Origin: Paraburkholderia rhynchosiae
GTDB taxonomy: Bacteria; Pseudomonadota; Gammaproteobacteria; Burkholderiales; Burkholderiaceae
Length of the DNA stretch: 64,000 bases
Direction of reading: 5' to 3'
Assembly: GCF_002879865.1 (NCBI RefSeq)
Contig: NZ_PNXY01000002.1
Span: forward strand, 124,001 to 188,000
Shown piece after piece: positions 56,161-64,000 of this stretch. Both the position numbers and the translations under genes were made by a program. Under the pieces are notes generated by a model that made no database searches, was not told where the DNA came from, and saw nothing but the letters and a program-made list of their open reading frames with translations. Position 1 is the first letter of the stretch. Every line of letters begins with the position of its first letter.

Positions 56161-57867
56161 CTAGCTCGCCGCGTGCTCAACGATCAACTGCACGCGCGAG
56201 ACGCCGTTCCACGTGTCGCTCGCGAGCCGGTATGCGACGGTGGTGCGCGCGGGCAGCGTGTCGGTGTGATTGAACCAGATCGCGTTGAAGCGCTGGCGAC
56301 CGCGCACGAGTTGCAGCTTCAGGTGCTTGTCCTTCACGAGAGCCTGCGACGCGACGTCGAATTCGCCCGAGAACACAGGTGCCGGAAAACCTTGGCCCCA
56401 GACGGCGGCATCGAGCATTTCGACAAACTGCGGCGTGAAGTACGCGTCTTCCAGTTCGCCGTCGGTTTCGACGGTGCGCGACAGCGCGTCGTCGGTCAGC
56501 CACTCGCGGCCGACCGCTTCGAACGCCGCCGTGAAGCGCGGCACGTCGGCGGTCGCGAGCGTCAGGCCAGCGGCCATCGCGTGGCCGCCGAACTTGACGA
56601 TCATGCCTGGCTCGCGCTTCGAGATCAGATCGAGCGCGTCGCGCAGATGAAAGCCCGCGATGGAGCGCCCGGAGCCTTTGACGAGCTGGCCGCTGTCGTC
56701 GGCGAGTGCGAACGTGAACGACGGCCGGTGGAATTTCTCCTTCAGCCGTCCCGCCACGATCCCAATCACGCCCTGATGCCATGCCGGGTTGAACAGCGTG
56801 ATGGTGGCCGCGCCGTCGGGATCGATGGCCGAGAGGTCGTCGAGCGCCTGTTGCTGCATGCCCGCTTCGATCTCGCGGCGCTCGCGGTTCATCGTATCGA
56901 GTTGTTGCGCGAGTTCCCATGCGCGGCCGACGTCGTCGGTTGTCAGGCATTCGATTCCGAGCGACATGTCCGACAGACGTCCCGCCGCATTCAGCCGCGG
57001 CCCGAGCGCGAAGCCCAGGTCGAAGCCGGACGCGCTGCGGGCGTCGCGCGCGGCGGCACGAAAGAGCGCGGCGATGCCGGGCTGCATCTTTCCCTTGCGG
57101 ATGCGCTGCAAGCCTTGCGCGACCAGCACACGGTTGTTGCCGTCGAGTTTCACGACGTCCGCGACGGTGCCGAGCGCGACGAGATCGAGCAGGCCATCGA
57201 GACGCGGTTCGGGAAAGCCGTCGCCAAACGCGCCGCGCCGGCGCAATTGCGCGCGCAGTGCAAGCAGCACGTAAAACATCACGCCGACACCCGCGATGCA
57301 CTTGCTCGGAAACTCGCAGCCCGGCTGATTCGGATTGACGATCGCGCGCGCGGCGGGCAGTTCGTCGCCGGGCAGGTGATGATCGGTGACGAGCACGTCG
57401 ATGCCAAGCGCGTTCGCCGCTTCGACGCCATCCACGCTCGCGATGCCGTTGTCGACCGTGATCAGCAGTTCCGGCTTGCCGGACGCGTTGCGCGCGGCGA
57501 GCGCAACGATCTCCGGCGTGAGGCCATAGCCGTATTCAAAGCGGTTCGGCACCAGATAGTCGATCTGGCCGCCGAACATGCGCAAGCCCCGCACCGCGAC
57601 CGCGCAGGCGGTGGCGCCGTCGCAGTCGTAATCGGCGACGACCAGCATGCGGCGCTTTTGCTGGATCGCGTCTGCCAGCAGCACGGCGGCGTCTTCGCAG
57701 CCCTTCAGCGCGGCGGGCGGCACGAGGCGCGCGAGTCCGGTTTCGATCTCATCGGGCAGGCACACGCCGCGGGCCGCATACAGGCGCGCGAGTACCGGAT
57801 GCAGGCCGTGGCGGACGAGAATTTCAGCGTCGACGGGAGAAGAGGCGCGCGTAACGATTCGAGTCAT
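56161..57867 (-). CDS. recJ: Single-stranded-DNA-specific exonuclease RecJ
   Basis: 568 residues from ATG 57867 (MTRIVTRASSPVDAEIL). The DHH-superfamily metal motifs are present: VVADYDCDGATA, ITVDNGIAS, VLVTDHHLPGDELP, and LGTVADVVKLDGNN. The DHHA1 domain carries KFGGHAMAAGLTL. It is a 5'-3' exonuclease acting in recombination and mismatch repair. It is followed, upstream on the same strand, by an RpfE-like gene with a 37-bp gap, so they may be co-transcribed. Confidence 0.96.
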   Translation of the reverse strand: MTRIVTRASSPVDAEILVRHGLHPVLARLYAARGVCLPDEIETGLARLVPPAALKGCEDAAVLLADAIQQKRRMLVVADYDCDGATACAVAVRGLRMFGGQIDYLVPNRFEYGYGLTPEIVALAARNASGKPELLITVDNGIASVDGVEAANALGIDVLVTDHHLPGDELPAARAIVNPNQPGCEFPSKCIAGVGVMFYVLLALRAQLRRRGAFGDGFPEPRLDGLLDLVALGTVADVVKLDGNNRVLVAQGLQRIRKGKMQPGIAALFRAAARDARSASGFDLGFALGPRLNAAGRLSDMSLGIECLTTDDVGRAWELAQQLDTMNRERREIEAGMQQQALDDLSAIDPDGAATITLFNPAWHQGVIGIVAGRLKEKFHRPSFTFALADDSGQLVKGSGRSIAGFHLRDALDLISKREPGMIVKFGGHAMAAGLTLATADVPRFTAAFEAVGREWLTDDALSRTVETDGELEDAYFTPQFVEMLDAAVWGQGFPAPVFSGEFDVASQALVKDKHLKLQLVRGRQRFNAIWFNHTDTLPARTTVAYRLASDTWNGVSRVQLIVEHAAS

Positions 57868-57904
57868 TCTGAAAGGCCGTCTGTATGGTCGGTCATGCAA
57901 TCGA

Positions 57905-59107
57905 TCATTCGATGAAGAGCGAGGCGAGCACGCGCCGCCGCCAGAATTTGCGCAAATCGCCGCGTGTGATGCTGAGCGTGACGGAGCCGGTGTCGCCGCA
58001 CAAGGTCAGGCCGAGTTCGGCAAGCGCGCCGGATTGCAGCGCTTCGAGCGCCGGTTCGAACCAGTCGCCTTGCAATGCCGCGAAGGCTGCGTTCCAGCGC
58101 GCCCAGTCCTGTTCGATATACGGCGCGGAGAACGGGTCGAGCTCGACGAGCGTGCTGTTTTGCGCGTGGCTTGCAGCGTTGGGTTGCTTGCGATTCGCGC
58201 GGCCGCTCGAGCGGTTTGCCGTTGCGCCGCTTACGTGTCCGCCTGGACGGTCTACCAGGGAAGACAGCGCCGCGAACGAAGCGGGCGGCGCGTCGACTGG
58301 CACGCCGGCCGTCATCGCAAGGCCGCGCGTCGCGGCGGCGTCCGACAACACGCGCGTGAAAGGGCTGTGCACGGAACGCGCCGCGCCTTGCGCGTGAAAC
58401 CAGATCGAATTGACGGCGGGCAGGCCGCGCGCTTCGCGCGCTTCGTTAACGGGATGCTCGAACCAGGCCATCTGCACTTCGTTCTGCAGCTTCATCCACG
58501 CGCGCGAACGCTCGCCGGAATGCGCTTCGTGCGGTAGCCAGATTTCGATGTTGCGGCCGCTCGCGCGCAACGGCGACGCACCGGCCAGCGTGCCGAAGCC
58601 GTCGCCTGACAGATACCAGCGCGCGGGCTTCGGCGCCTCGATGCGCACGCCGAGTTCCTCGATCAGAGGGCGGGCCACCGCGAGCAGCGCGCTCGCTTCT
58701 TCATCGGACAGTTCGAGCGACGCCGGATCGATCAGCACCAGATGGTCGTGCGCGATGCGCACATGCACCGGCTGGACGCAGGCCCAGGTCGCGTCGCCAG
58801 GCTCGCCGCCGTCGGCGCGCAGCATGTAGGGCGCGAGCGGCGCTTCGTCGGCGGCAGCCGCACCGATTGAGCCGTTTGCGCCGCTTGCGCCGCTTGCGCC
58901 GATTGATAAAGCGCCGAACTGACGCGCGATCCAGCGTTCATGCGGCAGCGTGCGCTGAAAATCCTCGCCGATCACGCGCTCCACCAGCGTCGCGCGCGCG
59001 ACGAGCCGGTCAAGGGCGGGACTGCGGATGTCGTGCAGGGCGGTGGCGGCGTCGGCTGCGGCGGGCAGCGCGAAAGGAAGCAGAAGATGGAGGCGGTTGG
59101 GGTGCAT
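57905..59107 (-). CDS. RpfE-like conserved protein of unknown function
   Basis: 400 residues from ATG 59107 (MHPNRLHLLLPFALP); an in-frame ATG at 59119 is also possible. The N-terminus and the block PARWYLSGDGFGTLAGASP...WLPHEAHSGERSRAWMKLQNEVQM are those of proteins annotated as RpfE-type or phosphoglycerate mutase-like beside recJ in beta- and gamma-proteobacteria. I see no classical mutase active site. Ser/Gly/Ala-rich inserts, including a SGASGASGANGS repeat, vary in length. TACAAT at 59123-59118 on the minus strand would start transcription almost at the ATG. No function is established. Confidence 0.75.
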   Translation of the reverse strand: MHPNRLHLLLPFALPAAADAATALHDIRSPALDRLVARATLVERVIGEDFQRTLPHERWIARQFGALSIGASGASGANGSIGAAAADEAPLAPYMLRADGGEPGDATWACVQPVHVRIAHDHLVLIDPASLELSDEEASALLAVARPLIEELGVRIEAPKPARWYLSGDGFGTLAGASPLRASGRNIEIWLPHEAHSGERSRAWMKLQNEVQMAWFEHPVNEAREARGLPAVNSIWFHAQGAARSVHSPFTRVLSDAAATRGLAMTAGVPVDAPPASFAALSSLVDRPGGHVSGATANRSSGRANRKQPNAASHAQNSTLVELDPFSAPYIEQDWARWNAAFAALQGDWFEPALEALQSGALAELGLTLCGDTGSVTLSITRGDLRKFWRRRVLASLFIE

Positions 59108-59498
59108 GATGCTGCGCATTGTAGGGCAAAGCGCGCGGCGCTTTCGATAGGCGCGGCCGGTTGGCGCGGATCAACATTGTGCGGCGGCAGCGGTGGCAAG
59201 CCCTGCGGCCGGGCAAGTCCCGCGGACCCGGCAACCCGGCGATCCCGGGCAGTTGCCGGGCAGCCCCGTTGCGCGGCAGCGCGGCATTGTATGGCAAACT
59301 TCGCGCTTGGTTGACCGTGGCGGCATCGGCATGGGCAGTGCGGGGGGGGCGGGTTTGCGCCGCGACGTCAGACCGGAACCATCCGCATTGCCGCGACACC
59401 AAGGATCAGGACACTCGGGCCGCGCTTGCGATGCAACGGCAGACGCAACGGCGCGCCGTTGCCACCCGGGTAGCCGAAGAACGCAGAAAAGGACTCGC
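59108..59498. other. Intergenic region before lolC
   Basis: 391 bp, very GC-rich, no supported gene. It contains several small GC palindromes (for example CCCGGCAAC near 59235 with GTTGCCGGG near 59252). The 15-mer GCATTGTAnGGCAAA occurs twice, at about 59116 and 59283; each copy holds TACAAT on the minus strand. A run of seven G residues lies at 59342-59348. Confidence 0.5.
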
Positions 59499-60752
59499 TT
59501 GAAATTTCCCTACGAATGGCAGATTGGCTGGCGCTACACCCGCGCCGGCAAACGCACGACCGGCAACGGATTCATCTCCTTCATTGCGCTCGTTTCGATG
59601 TCGGGCATCGCGCTCGGCGTGGCGGCGCTGATCGTCGTCCTGTCCGTGATGAACGGCTTCCAGAAAGAGGTGCGCGACCGGATGCTATCGGTGCTCGCGC
59701 ACGTCGAAATCTTTTCGCCGACCGGCTCGATGCCGAACTGGCAGCTCACCGCCCAGGAAGCGCGCCAGAAAAAGGAAGTGATCGGCGCGGCGCCGTATGT
59801 CGAAGCGCAGGCGCTGCTCACGCGCCAGGACGCCGTGAGCGGCGTCGCATTGCGCGGCGTCGAGCCGGCGCTCGAGCCGCAGGTTTCCGACATCGGTAAG
59901 GAGATGAAAGGCGGCAAGCTGACGGATCTCGTGCCGGGCGACTTCGGCATCGTGCTGGGCGCGGACCTCGCTACGAACCTGGGCGTGGCGGTCAACGACA
60001 AGATCACGCTGGTCGCGCCCGAAGGCACGATCACGCCGGCCGGCATGTTGCCGCGCCTGAAGCAGTTCACAGTCGTGGGCATCTTCGAGTCGGGGCATTA
60101 CGAGTACGACAGCACGCTCGCGCTGATCAACATCAAGGACGCGCAGGCGCTGTTCAGGCTCCCTGCGCCGACGGGCGTGCGGCTACGCGTGACGGACATG
60201 CAGCGCGCGCCGGAAGTCGCGCATCAGCTCGCGCGCAGTCTGTCGGGCGACCTGTACATCCGCGACTGGACGCAGCAGAACAAGACCTGGTTCTCGGCCG
60301 TGCAGATCGAAAAACGCATGATGTTCATCATCCTCACGCTGATCATTGCGGTGGCGGCGTTCAATCTGGTGTCGTCGCTGGTAATGACCGTGACCAACAA
60401 GCAGGCCGACATCGCGATTCTGCGCACGCTCGGCGCGCAGCCGGGTTCGATCATGAAAATCTTCGTCGTGCAGGGCGTGACGATCGGCTTTATCGGCACG
60501 GCAACCGGCGTCGCGCTGGGTTGCCTGATCGCGTGGAGCATTCCGTGGCTCGTGCCGATGATCGAACATATGATCGGCGTGCAGTTCCTGCCGCCGTCCG
60601 TGTATTTCATCAGCGAACTGCCGTCCGAACTGATTCCCGCCGACGTCGCTCGAATCGGCATCATCGCATTCGTGATGTCGGCAGTGGCGACGCTCTACCC
60701 AAGCTGGCGCGGTGCCAAGGTCCGTCCGGCGGAGGCGCTGCGCTATGAATGA
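59499..60752 (+). CDS. lolC: Lipoprotein-releasing ABC transporter permease LolC/LolE
   Basis: 417 residues starting at TTG 59499 ([20 protein letters not shown]) with AAAGGA five nt upstream; no ATG gives the correct N-terminus. The topology fits the FtsX-type permease: one helix near residues 25-48 ([21 protein letters not shown]), a long periplasmic domain, and three helices in the C-terminal third ([20 protein letters not shown] and two more). It extracts outer-membrane lipoproteins from the inner membrane with LolD. Only one permease gene is present, consistent with a LolCD-type or LolF-like homodimer. It overlaps lolD by 8 nt. Confidence 0.93.
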   Translation: MKFPYEWQIGWRYTRAGKRTTGNGFISFIALVSMSGIALGVAALIVVLSVMNGFQKEVRDRMLSVLAHVEIFSPTGSMPNWQLTAQEARQKKEVIGAAPYVEAQALLTRQDAVSGVALRGVEPALEPQVSDIGKEMKGGKLTDLVPGDFGIVLGADLATNLGVAVNDKITLVAPEGTITPAGMLPRLKQFTVVGIFESGHYEYDSTLALINIKDAQALFRLPAPTGVRLRVTDMQRAPEVAHQLARSLSGDLYIRDWTQQNKTWFSAVQIEKRMMFIILTLIIAVAAFNLVSSLVMTVTNKQADIAILRTLGAQPGSIMKIFVVQGVTIGFIGTATGVALGCLIAWSIPWLVPMIEHMIGVQFLPPSVYFISELPSELIPADVARIGIIAFVMSAVATLYPSWRGAKVRPAEALRYE

Positions 60753-61488
60753 CCGTTCCGCTACTTTACCCATGCCCGCTCAGGAAATGACGCCGCATCC
60801 CTACGTGCTGGAAGCGACCGGCATTTCCAAGTCGTTCGTGCAGGGCGGTCTGAATGTGCAGGTGCTCAACAACACCGAACTGAACGTGCGGCGGGGCGAG
60901 AAGCTCGCGATCGTCGGCGCGTCGGGTTCGGGCAAGAGCACACTGTTGCACGTGCTCGGCGGGCTCGACGATCCGTCAGCCGGCCATGTCTCGGTGATGG
61001 GCAAGCCGTTCACGAAGCTCTCGGAACGCGAGCGCAACGAGTTGCGCAATCGCGCGCTTGGTTTCGTGTATCAGTTTCATCATTTGCTGCCGGAGTTTTC
61101 CGCGCTGGACAACGTCGCAATGCCGCTGCGGATTCGCCGCATGACGACCGAAGCCGCGCGCCGCGACGCGCTCACGGTGCTGGAGCGCGTCGGCATGGCG
61201 CATCGCGCTAAACATCGGCCGGGCGAGTTGTCGGGCGGCGAGCGTCAGCGTGTGGCGATCGCGCGGGCGCTGGTCACCAAGCCGGCGTGCGTTCTCGCCG
61301 ACGAACCGACCGGCAACCTGGACGGGGGCACTGCTGACACCGTCTTCAACCTGATGCTCGAATTGTCGCGAACGCTCGAAACGAGTTTCGTGATCGTCAC
61401 GCACGACCCGGAACTGGCCGGGCGCTGCGACCGCATCATGCGGCTGCGCGAAGGCGTTCTGCACGAAGAGCCGCCAGTGCCGGTGTAG
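60745..61488 (+). CDS. lolD: Lipoprotein-releasing system ATP-binding protein LolD
   Basis: 247 residues from ATG 60745. Walker [10 protein letters not shown], signature [15 protein letters not shown], Walker [12 protein letters not shown] and the switch HDPE are present. The loop [22 protein letters not shown] is the LolD signature that separates it from MacB and FtsE. It powers lipoprotein release together with the overlapping lolC. Confidence 0.96.
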   Translation: MNDRSATLPMPAQEMTPHPYVLEATGISKSFVQGGLNVQVLNNTELNVRRGEKLAIVGASGSGKSTLLHVLGGLDDPSAGHVSVMGKPFTKLSERERNELRNRALGFVYQFHHLLPEFSALDNVAMPLRIRRMTTEAARRDALTVLERVGMAHRAKHRPGELSGGERQRVAIARALVTKPACVLADEPTGNLDGGTADTVFNLMLELSRTLETSFVIVTHDPELAGRCDRIMRLREGVLHEEPPVPV

Positions 61489-61585
61489 AGGCGCGACGCG
61501 GAATGAGCCGTTGCGGGGCTCGGCGTGGCTCTAGGTTTTGGCTTCGATGTTGCCTTCTTAATCCGCTGTGTTAGCGAGGCAAGTC

Positions 61586-62374
61586 ATGTGGATCGATACG
61601 CACTGCCATCTCGATGCTTCTGAATTCGACGCCGACCGCGAGCATGTCGCGGCGGCGGCGAAGAGCGCGGGCGTGGGGCGTATCGTGATTCCGGCCATCG
61701 GCCGCCAGAACTTTGCAGCCGTGCGCGAGTTGGCGCATCGCGTCGACGGTGGCGCTTACGCGCTCGGCATTCATCCGCTCTTCACGCCGTCCGCGCAGGA
61801 ACACGATCTTGAACTGCTCCGGATGGAAATTCAGGCAAGCCTCGACGACCCGCGCTTTATCGGCATCGGCGAGATAGGGCTGGATTATTTCGTCGACGGT
61901 CTCGACGACGCCCAGCAGCAATTCTTCTACAACGGCCAACTGCAGATTGCGCGCGAATTCGATCTGCCGGTGATCTGCCACGTGCGCAAATCGCAGGATC
62001 AGGTAATCAAAGGGCTGCGTCGGCACCAGATTCATCGCGGCATCGCACATGCATTCAACGGCAGCTTCCAGCAGGCGCAGGCCTATATCGATCAGGGCAT
62101 GCATCTCGGCTTCGGCGGCAATCTGACGTTTGAGCGCGCGCGACAGATTCGCCGGCTTGCGGAGCAATTGCCGTTCGACGCACTGGTCGTCGAGACCGAC
62201 GCGCCCGACATCCCACCTTCATGGATCTACAGGCAGCGCAACTCGCCCGAGCAGATTCCCGGCATTGGCGCGGGTCTCGCCCAACTGCGCGGCATGGCCG
62301 TCGACGAAGCCGCCCTAGGCACAACGGCTAACGCGCTCGCGGCACTGCCGCGGCTCGCACTTTCCTCTGCATAA
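61586..62374 (+). CDS. tatD: TatD family metal-dependent hydrolase (DNase)
   Basis: 262 residues from ATG 61586 (MWIDTHCHLDASEFDADRE). Metal ligands are seen in DTHCHLD, GIGEIGLDYF, VICHVRKSQDQ, AHAFNGSFQQA and VVETDAPDIPP. TatD enzymes are cytosolic 3'-5' exonucleases linked to DNA repair; paralogues (YcfH, YjjV) are similar, and this one resembles YjjV in lacking an N-terminal extension. It lies 97 bp after lolD. Confidence 0.9.
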   Translation: MWIDTHCHLDASEFDADREHVAAAAKSAGVGRIVIPAIGRQNFAAVRELAHRVDGGAYALGIHPLFTPSAQEHDLELLRMEIQASLDDPRFIGIGEIGLDYFVDGLDDAQQQFFYNGQLQIAREFDLPVICHVRKSQDQVIKGLRRHQIHRGIAHAFNGSFQQAQAYIDQGMHLGFGGNLTFERARQIRRLAEQLPFDALVVETDAPDIPPSWIYRQRNSPEQIPGIGAGLAQLRGMAVDEAALGTTANALAALPRLALSSA

Positions 62375-62492
62375 TCGTTCACGTTGATCTGAGTGGTTCG
62401 CGCCGGGCGAGACCCACGTCCGGCGGCATGCTGACGCCTGCGCGTTGTGCGCGGTGCGTCGCCTCGTCCGGTGCTTGGTGAGCGGAGGACGG

Positions 62493-64000
62493 ATGCGTGC
62501 ATGGTGGTGTGGGTTTGCGTTGGGTGTCATCTGGCTTCAGCAACAGGCGGTGTTGCCGGGCTGGAGCGGCTGGTGTGCCGTGGTGTCGCTGGGCTTTGCG
62601 GCGTTCGCTGCTGCAGTATGGAGTTTGCGGGGCTGCGGTTCGGTCGAACGTGACAGCGACACGGCGGACGCCTGTTCCTGGCTTCGACGCTTGCGTTCAT
62701 TCGCCGGTTGGAGCGCGCTCTGGTGCGCGGCGATGTGCGCCGGCTTCGGCTTTGCCGCGTGGCGCGCGGAAATACGGCTCGCGGCGAGCTTGCCGCCCGC
62801 ATGGGAAGGCCGCGACATCGATGTGATTGGCAGCATCAAAGGCTTGCCCGCGCGGGACGACAAGGGGACGCGTTTTCTCTTCGATGTCGAGTCGGTCGAG
62901 ACGCTTGCCGTGGAACCGGACTCGCCGGCGCAGCTCATCTTTCCACGGGTGATTCAACTATCGTGGATCGCCGACGAAGCGCCGCCGCCGCCGCTCGAAC
63001 CCGGCGAGCGCTGGCGTCTGCGTGTGCGTCTCAAACGGCCGCACGGCAATGCGAACTTTGGCGTGCGCGATGCCGAAGCCGCGTTGCTCGCACGCAATGT
63101 GCGGGCCACCGGCTATGTGAGCGCGGCCGCTCAAGCGGTACGTTTGCGAGGAAATGCGCGCGGCGTCGGCGTGATCGTGGACCGCTGGCGCGCGGCGCTG
63201 CGGGCACGGATCGACACGGTGCTCGCGAGCGCCCCGCATCGCGGCATCGTCGTGGCGCTCGCGATCGGCGCGCAGGACGAAGTCAGCGCCGCCGACTGGC
63301 AGTTGATGCGCGCCACGGGCACGAGTCATCTGGTGGCGATTTCGGGTCTGTATATTGGCTTTGCCGCGGGTCTCGCGGCCTGGCTGGCGGGCGCATTCTG
63401 GCGGCGCTCCGGATGGATCGGTCGGAACTGGCCACTGTGGCTACCCGCGCAAATCGTCGCAGTGACGGGCGGGGCGTTGTTCGCCGCACTGCATGCCGCA
63501 TTGGCCGGCTTCAATGTGCCCGCCCAACGCGCGTTGTGGATGGCGGGCGTCGTCGCGCTCGCGTATGCGAGCGGGCGCAATATCGCGCGCTCGGTCGTGC
63601 TCGCATGGGCGCTCGGACTCGTGCTGCTGATCGATCCGTGGGCGGTGGTGTCGGCAGGATTCTGGTTGTCGTTCTGCGCGGTGGCGGCGATTCTCTTCGC
63701 GATTTCGGGGCGGCCGCGTGTGCAGAATCACGAGCAACATACGCATGAGATCGACCAAAGTGGCGACGCGCCCGGCAGACTGTCGCGCCTGCGAGCCGAT
63801 GCATGGCGACGCATTCGCGCCGTCGGCGAACGGCTGCGCGGCGCCGCGCATGTGCAGTTCGCGGTGACGGTCGCGCTTGCGCCGCTCACCGTCTACTGGT
63901 TCGCGCAGATTCCGCTGATCGGGCCGCTCGCGAACGCCTTTGCCATTCCGTGGGTGAGCCTGCTCGTTACGCCGTCGGTGCTCGCGGGCGTCGTGTTGCC
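62493..64000 (+). CDS. comEC: Competence protein ComEC/Rec2 (5' part; runs off the window)
   Basis: An open frame of more than 502 codons from ATG 62493, with GGAGG upstream, continues past base 64000. The order fits ComEC: N-terminal hydrophobic segments (MRAWWCGFALGVIWLQQQ, LWCAAMCAGFGFAAW), an OB-fold domain (DIDVIGSIKGLPARDDKG...RWRLRVRLKRPHGNANFG), then the Competence domain with MRATGTSHLVAISGLYIGF and repeated helices. ComEC is the inner-membrane channel for single-stranded DNA uptake. The usual SGLH motif reads SGLY here. The C-terminal metallo-beta-lactamase domain is out of view. Confidence 0.93.
   Translation, partial: MRAWWCGFALGVIWLQQQAVLPGWSGWCAVVSLGFAAFAAAVWSLRGCGSVERDSDTADACSWLRRLRSFAGWSALWCAAMCAGFGFAAWRAEIRLAASLPPAWEGRDIDVIGSIKGLPARDDKGTRFLFDVESVETLAVEPDSPAQLIFPRVIQLSWIADEAPPPPLEPGERWRLRVRLKRPHGNANFGVRDAEAALLARNVRATGYVSAAAQAVRLRGNARGVGVIVDRWRAALRARIDTVLASAPHRGIVVALAIGAQDEVSAADWQLMRATGTSHLVAISGLYIGFAAGLAAWLAGAFWRRSGWIGRNWPLWLPAQIVAVTGGALFAALHAALAGFNVPAQRALWMAGVVALAYASGRNIARSVVLAWALGLVLLIDPWAVVSAGFWLSFCAVAAILFAISGRPRVQNHEQHTHEIDQSGDAPGRLSRLRADAWRRIRAVGERLRGAAHVQFAVTVALAPLTVYWFAQIPLIGPLANAFAIPWVSLLVTPSVLAGVVL

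Noticed and set aside
55897..57915. A 672-codon frame antisense to recJ and the prfB start
   Set aside because: Overlaps two certain genes and has typical shadow composition.

Overview
The window is a high-GC (mid-60s percent by eye), gene-dense stretch of a beta-proteobacterial chromosome. Gene content and order point to Burkholderia sensu lato, most likely Paraburkholderia. The clearest signs are the run prfB-lysS, recJ, rpfE-like gene, lolC-lolD, tatD, comEC; a complete iscRSUA-hscBA-fdx-iscX cluster; glnA-ntrB-ntrC; and aceE-aceF-lpdA followed by a phasin gene. Almost all of it is core genome. I see no insertion sequence, prophage, integron, CRISPR array or toxin-antitoxin pair. Both edges cut genes: hrpA lacks its 5' part at the left and comEC lacks its 3' part at the right.

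Layout. 1-2807 hrpA 3' part. 3123-6638 (minus) a large trimeric autotransporter adhesin with 126-bp internal tandem repeats, flanked by an AT-richer gap. 7218-11646 a periplasmic beta-propeller protein, a membrane hydroxylase, an EI24 membrane protein, a CinA-like domain protein and a rhodanese. 11774-16429 the nitrogen regulon core: two NtrC-type enhancer sites, a sigma-54 promoter, glnA, ntrB, ntrC. 16599-26322 an S9 peptidase, exonuclease III, a small orphan protein, initiator tRNA-Met, a YgeA-type racemase, cytosine deaminase, oligopeptidase A and an acyltransferase. 26671-37726 folD, a FixJ-like regulator with its membrane sensor kinase, and, divergent from these, the pyruvate dehydrogenase operon. 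38071-43849 phasin, a PBP7-type endopeptidase, an IclR regulator and lutA-lutB. 44043-52092 a lipoprotein, a small membrane protein, a low-molecular-weight phosphatase and the ISC iron-sulfur assembly cluster. 52190-64000 a glycine-zipper protein, lysS, prfB (with the programmed +1 frameshift), recJ, an RpfE-like protein, lolC, lolD, tatD and the comEC 5' part.

How the genes work together. NtrB/NtrC sit directly downstream of glnA, whose upstream region has the sites NtrC and sigma-54 would need. Pyruvate dehydrogenase makes acetyl-CoA, the precursor of polyhydroxyalkanoate, and the next gene encodes the granule-coating phasin, with a palindromic operator pair around its promoter. IscR-type sites overlap the iscR promoter, and an intrinsic terminator splits the scaffold genes (iscRSUA) from the chaperone/ferredoxin genes (hscBA-fdx-iscX).

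I did not find a clearly new multi-gene system. The most worthwhile signals are regulatory or architectural: a roughly 54-bp dyad between the two-component system and aceE, the phasin operator pair, the recent-looking repeat amplification in the adhesin, the terminator inside the isc cluster, and an unusual cysteine spacing in IscR.
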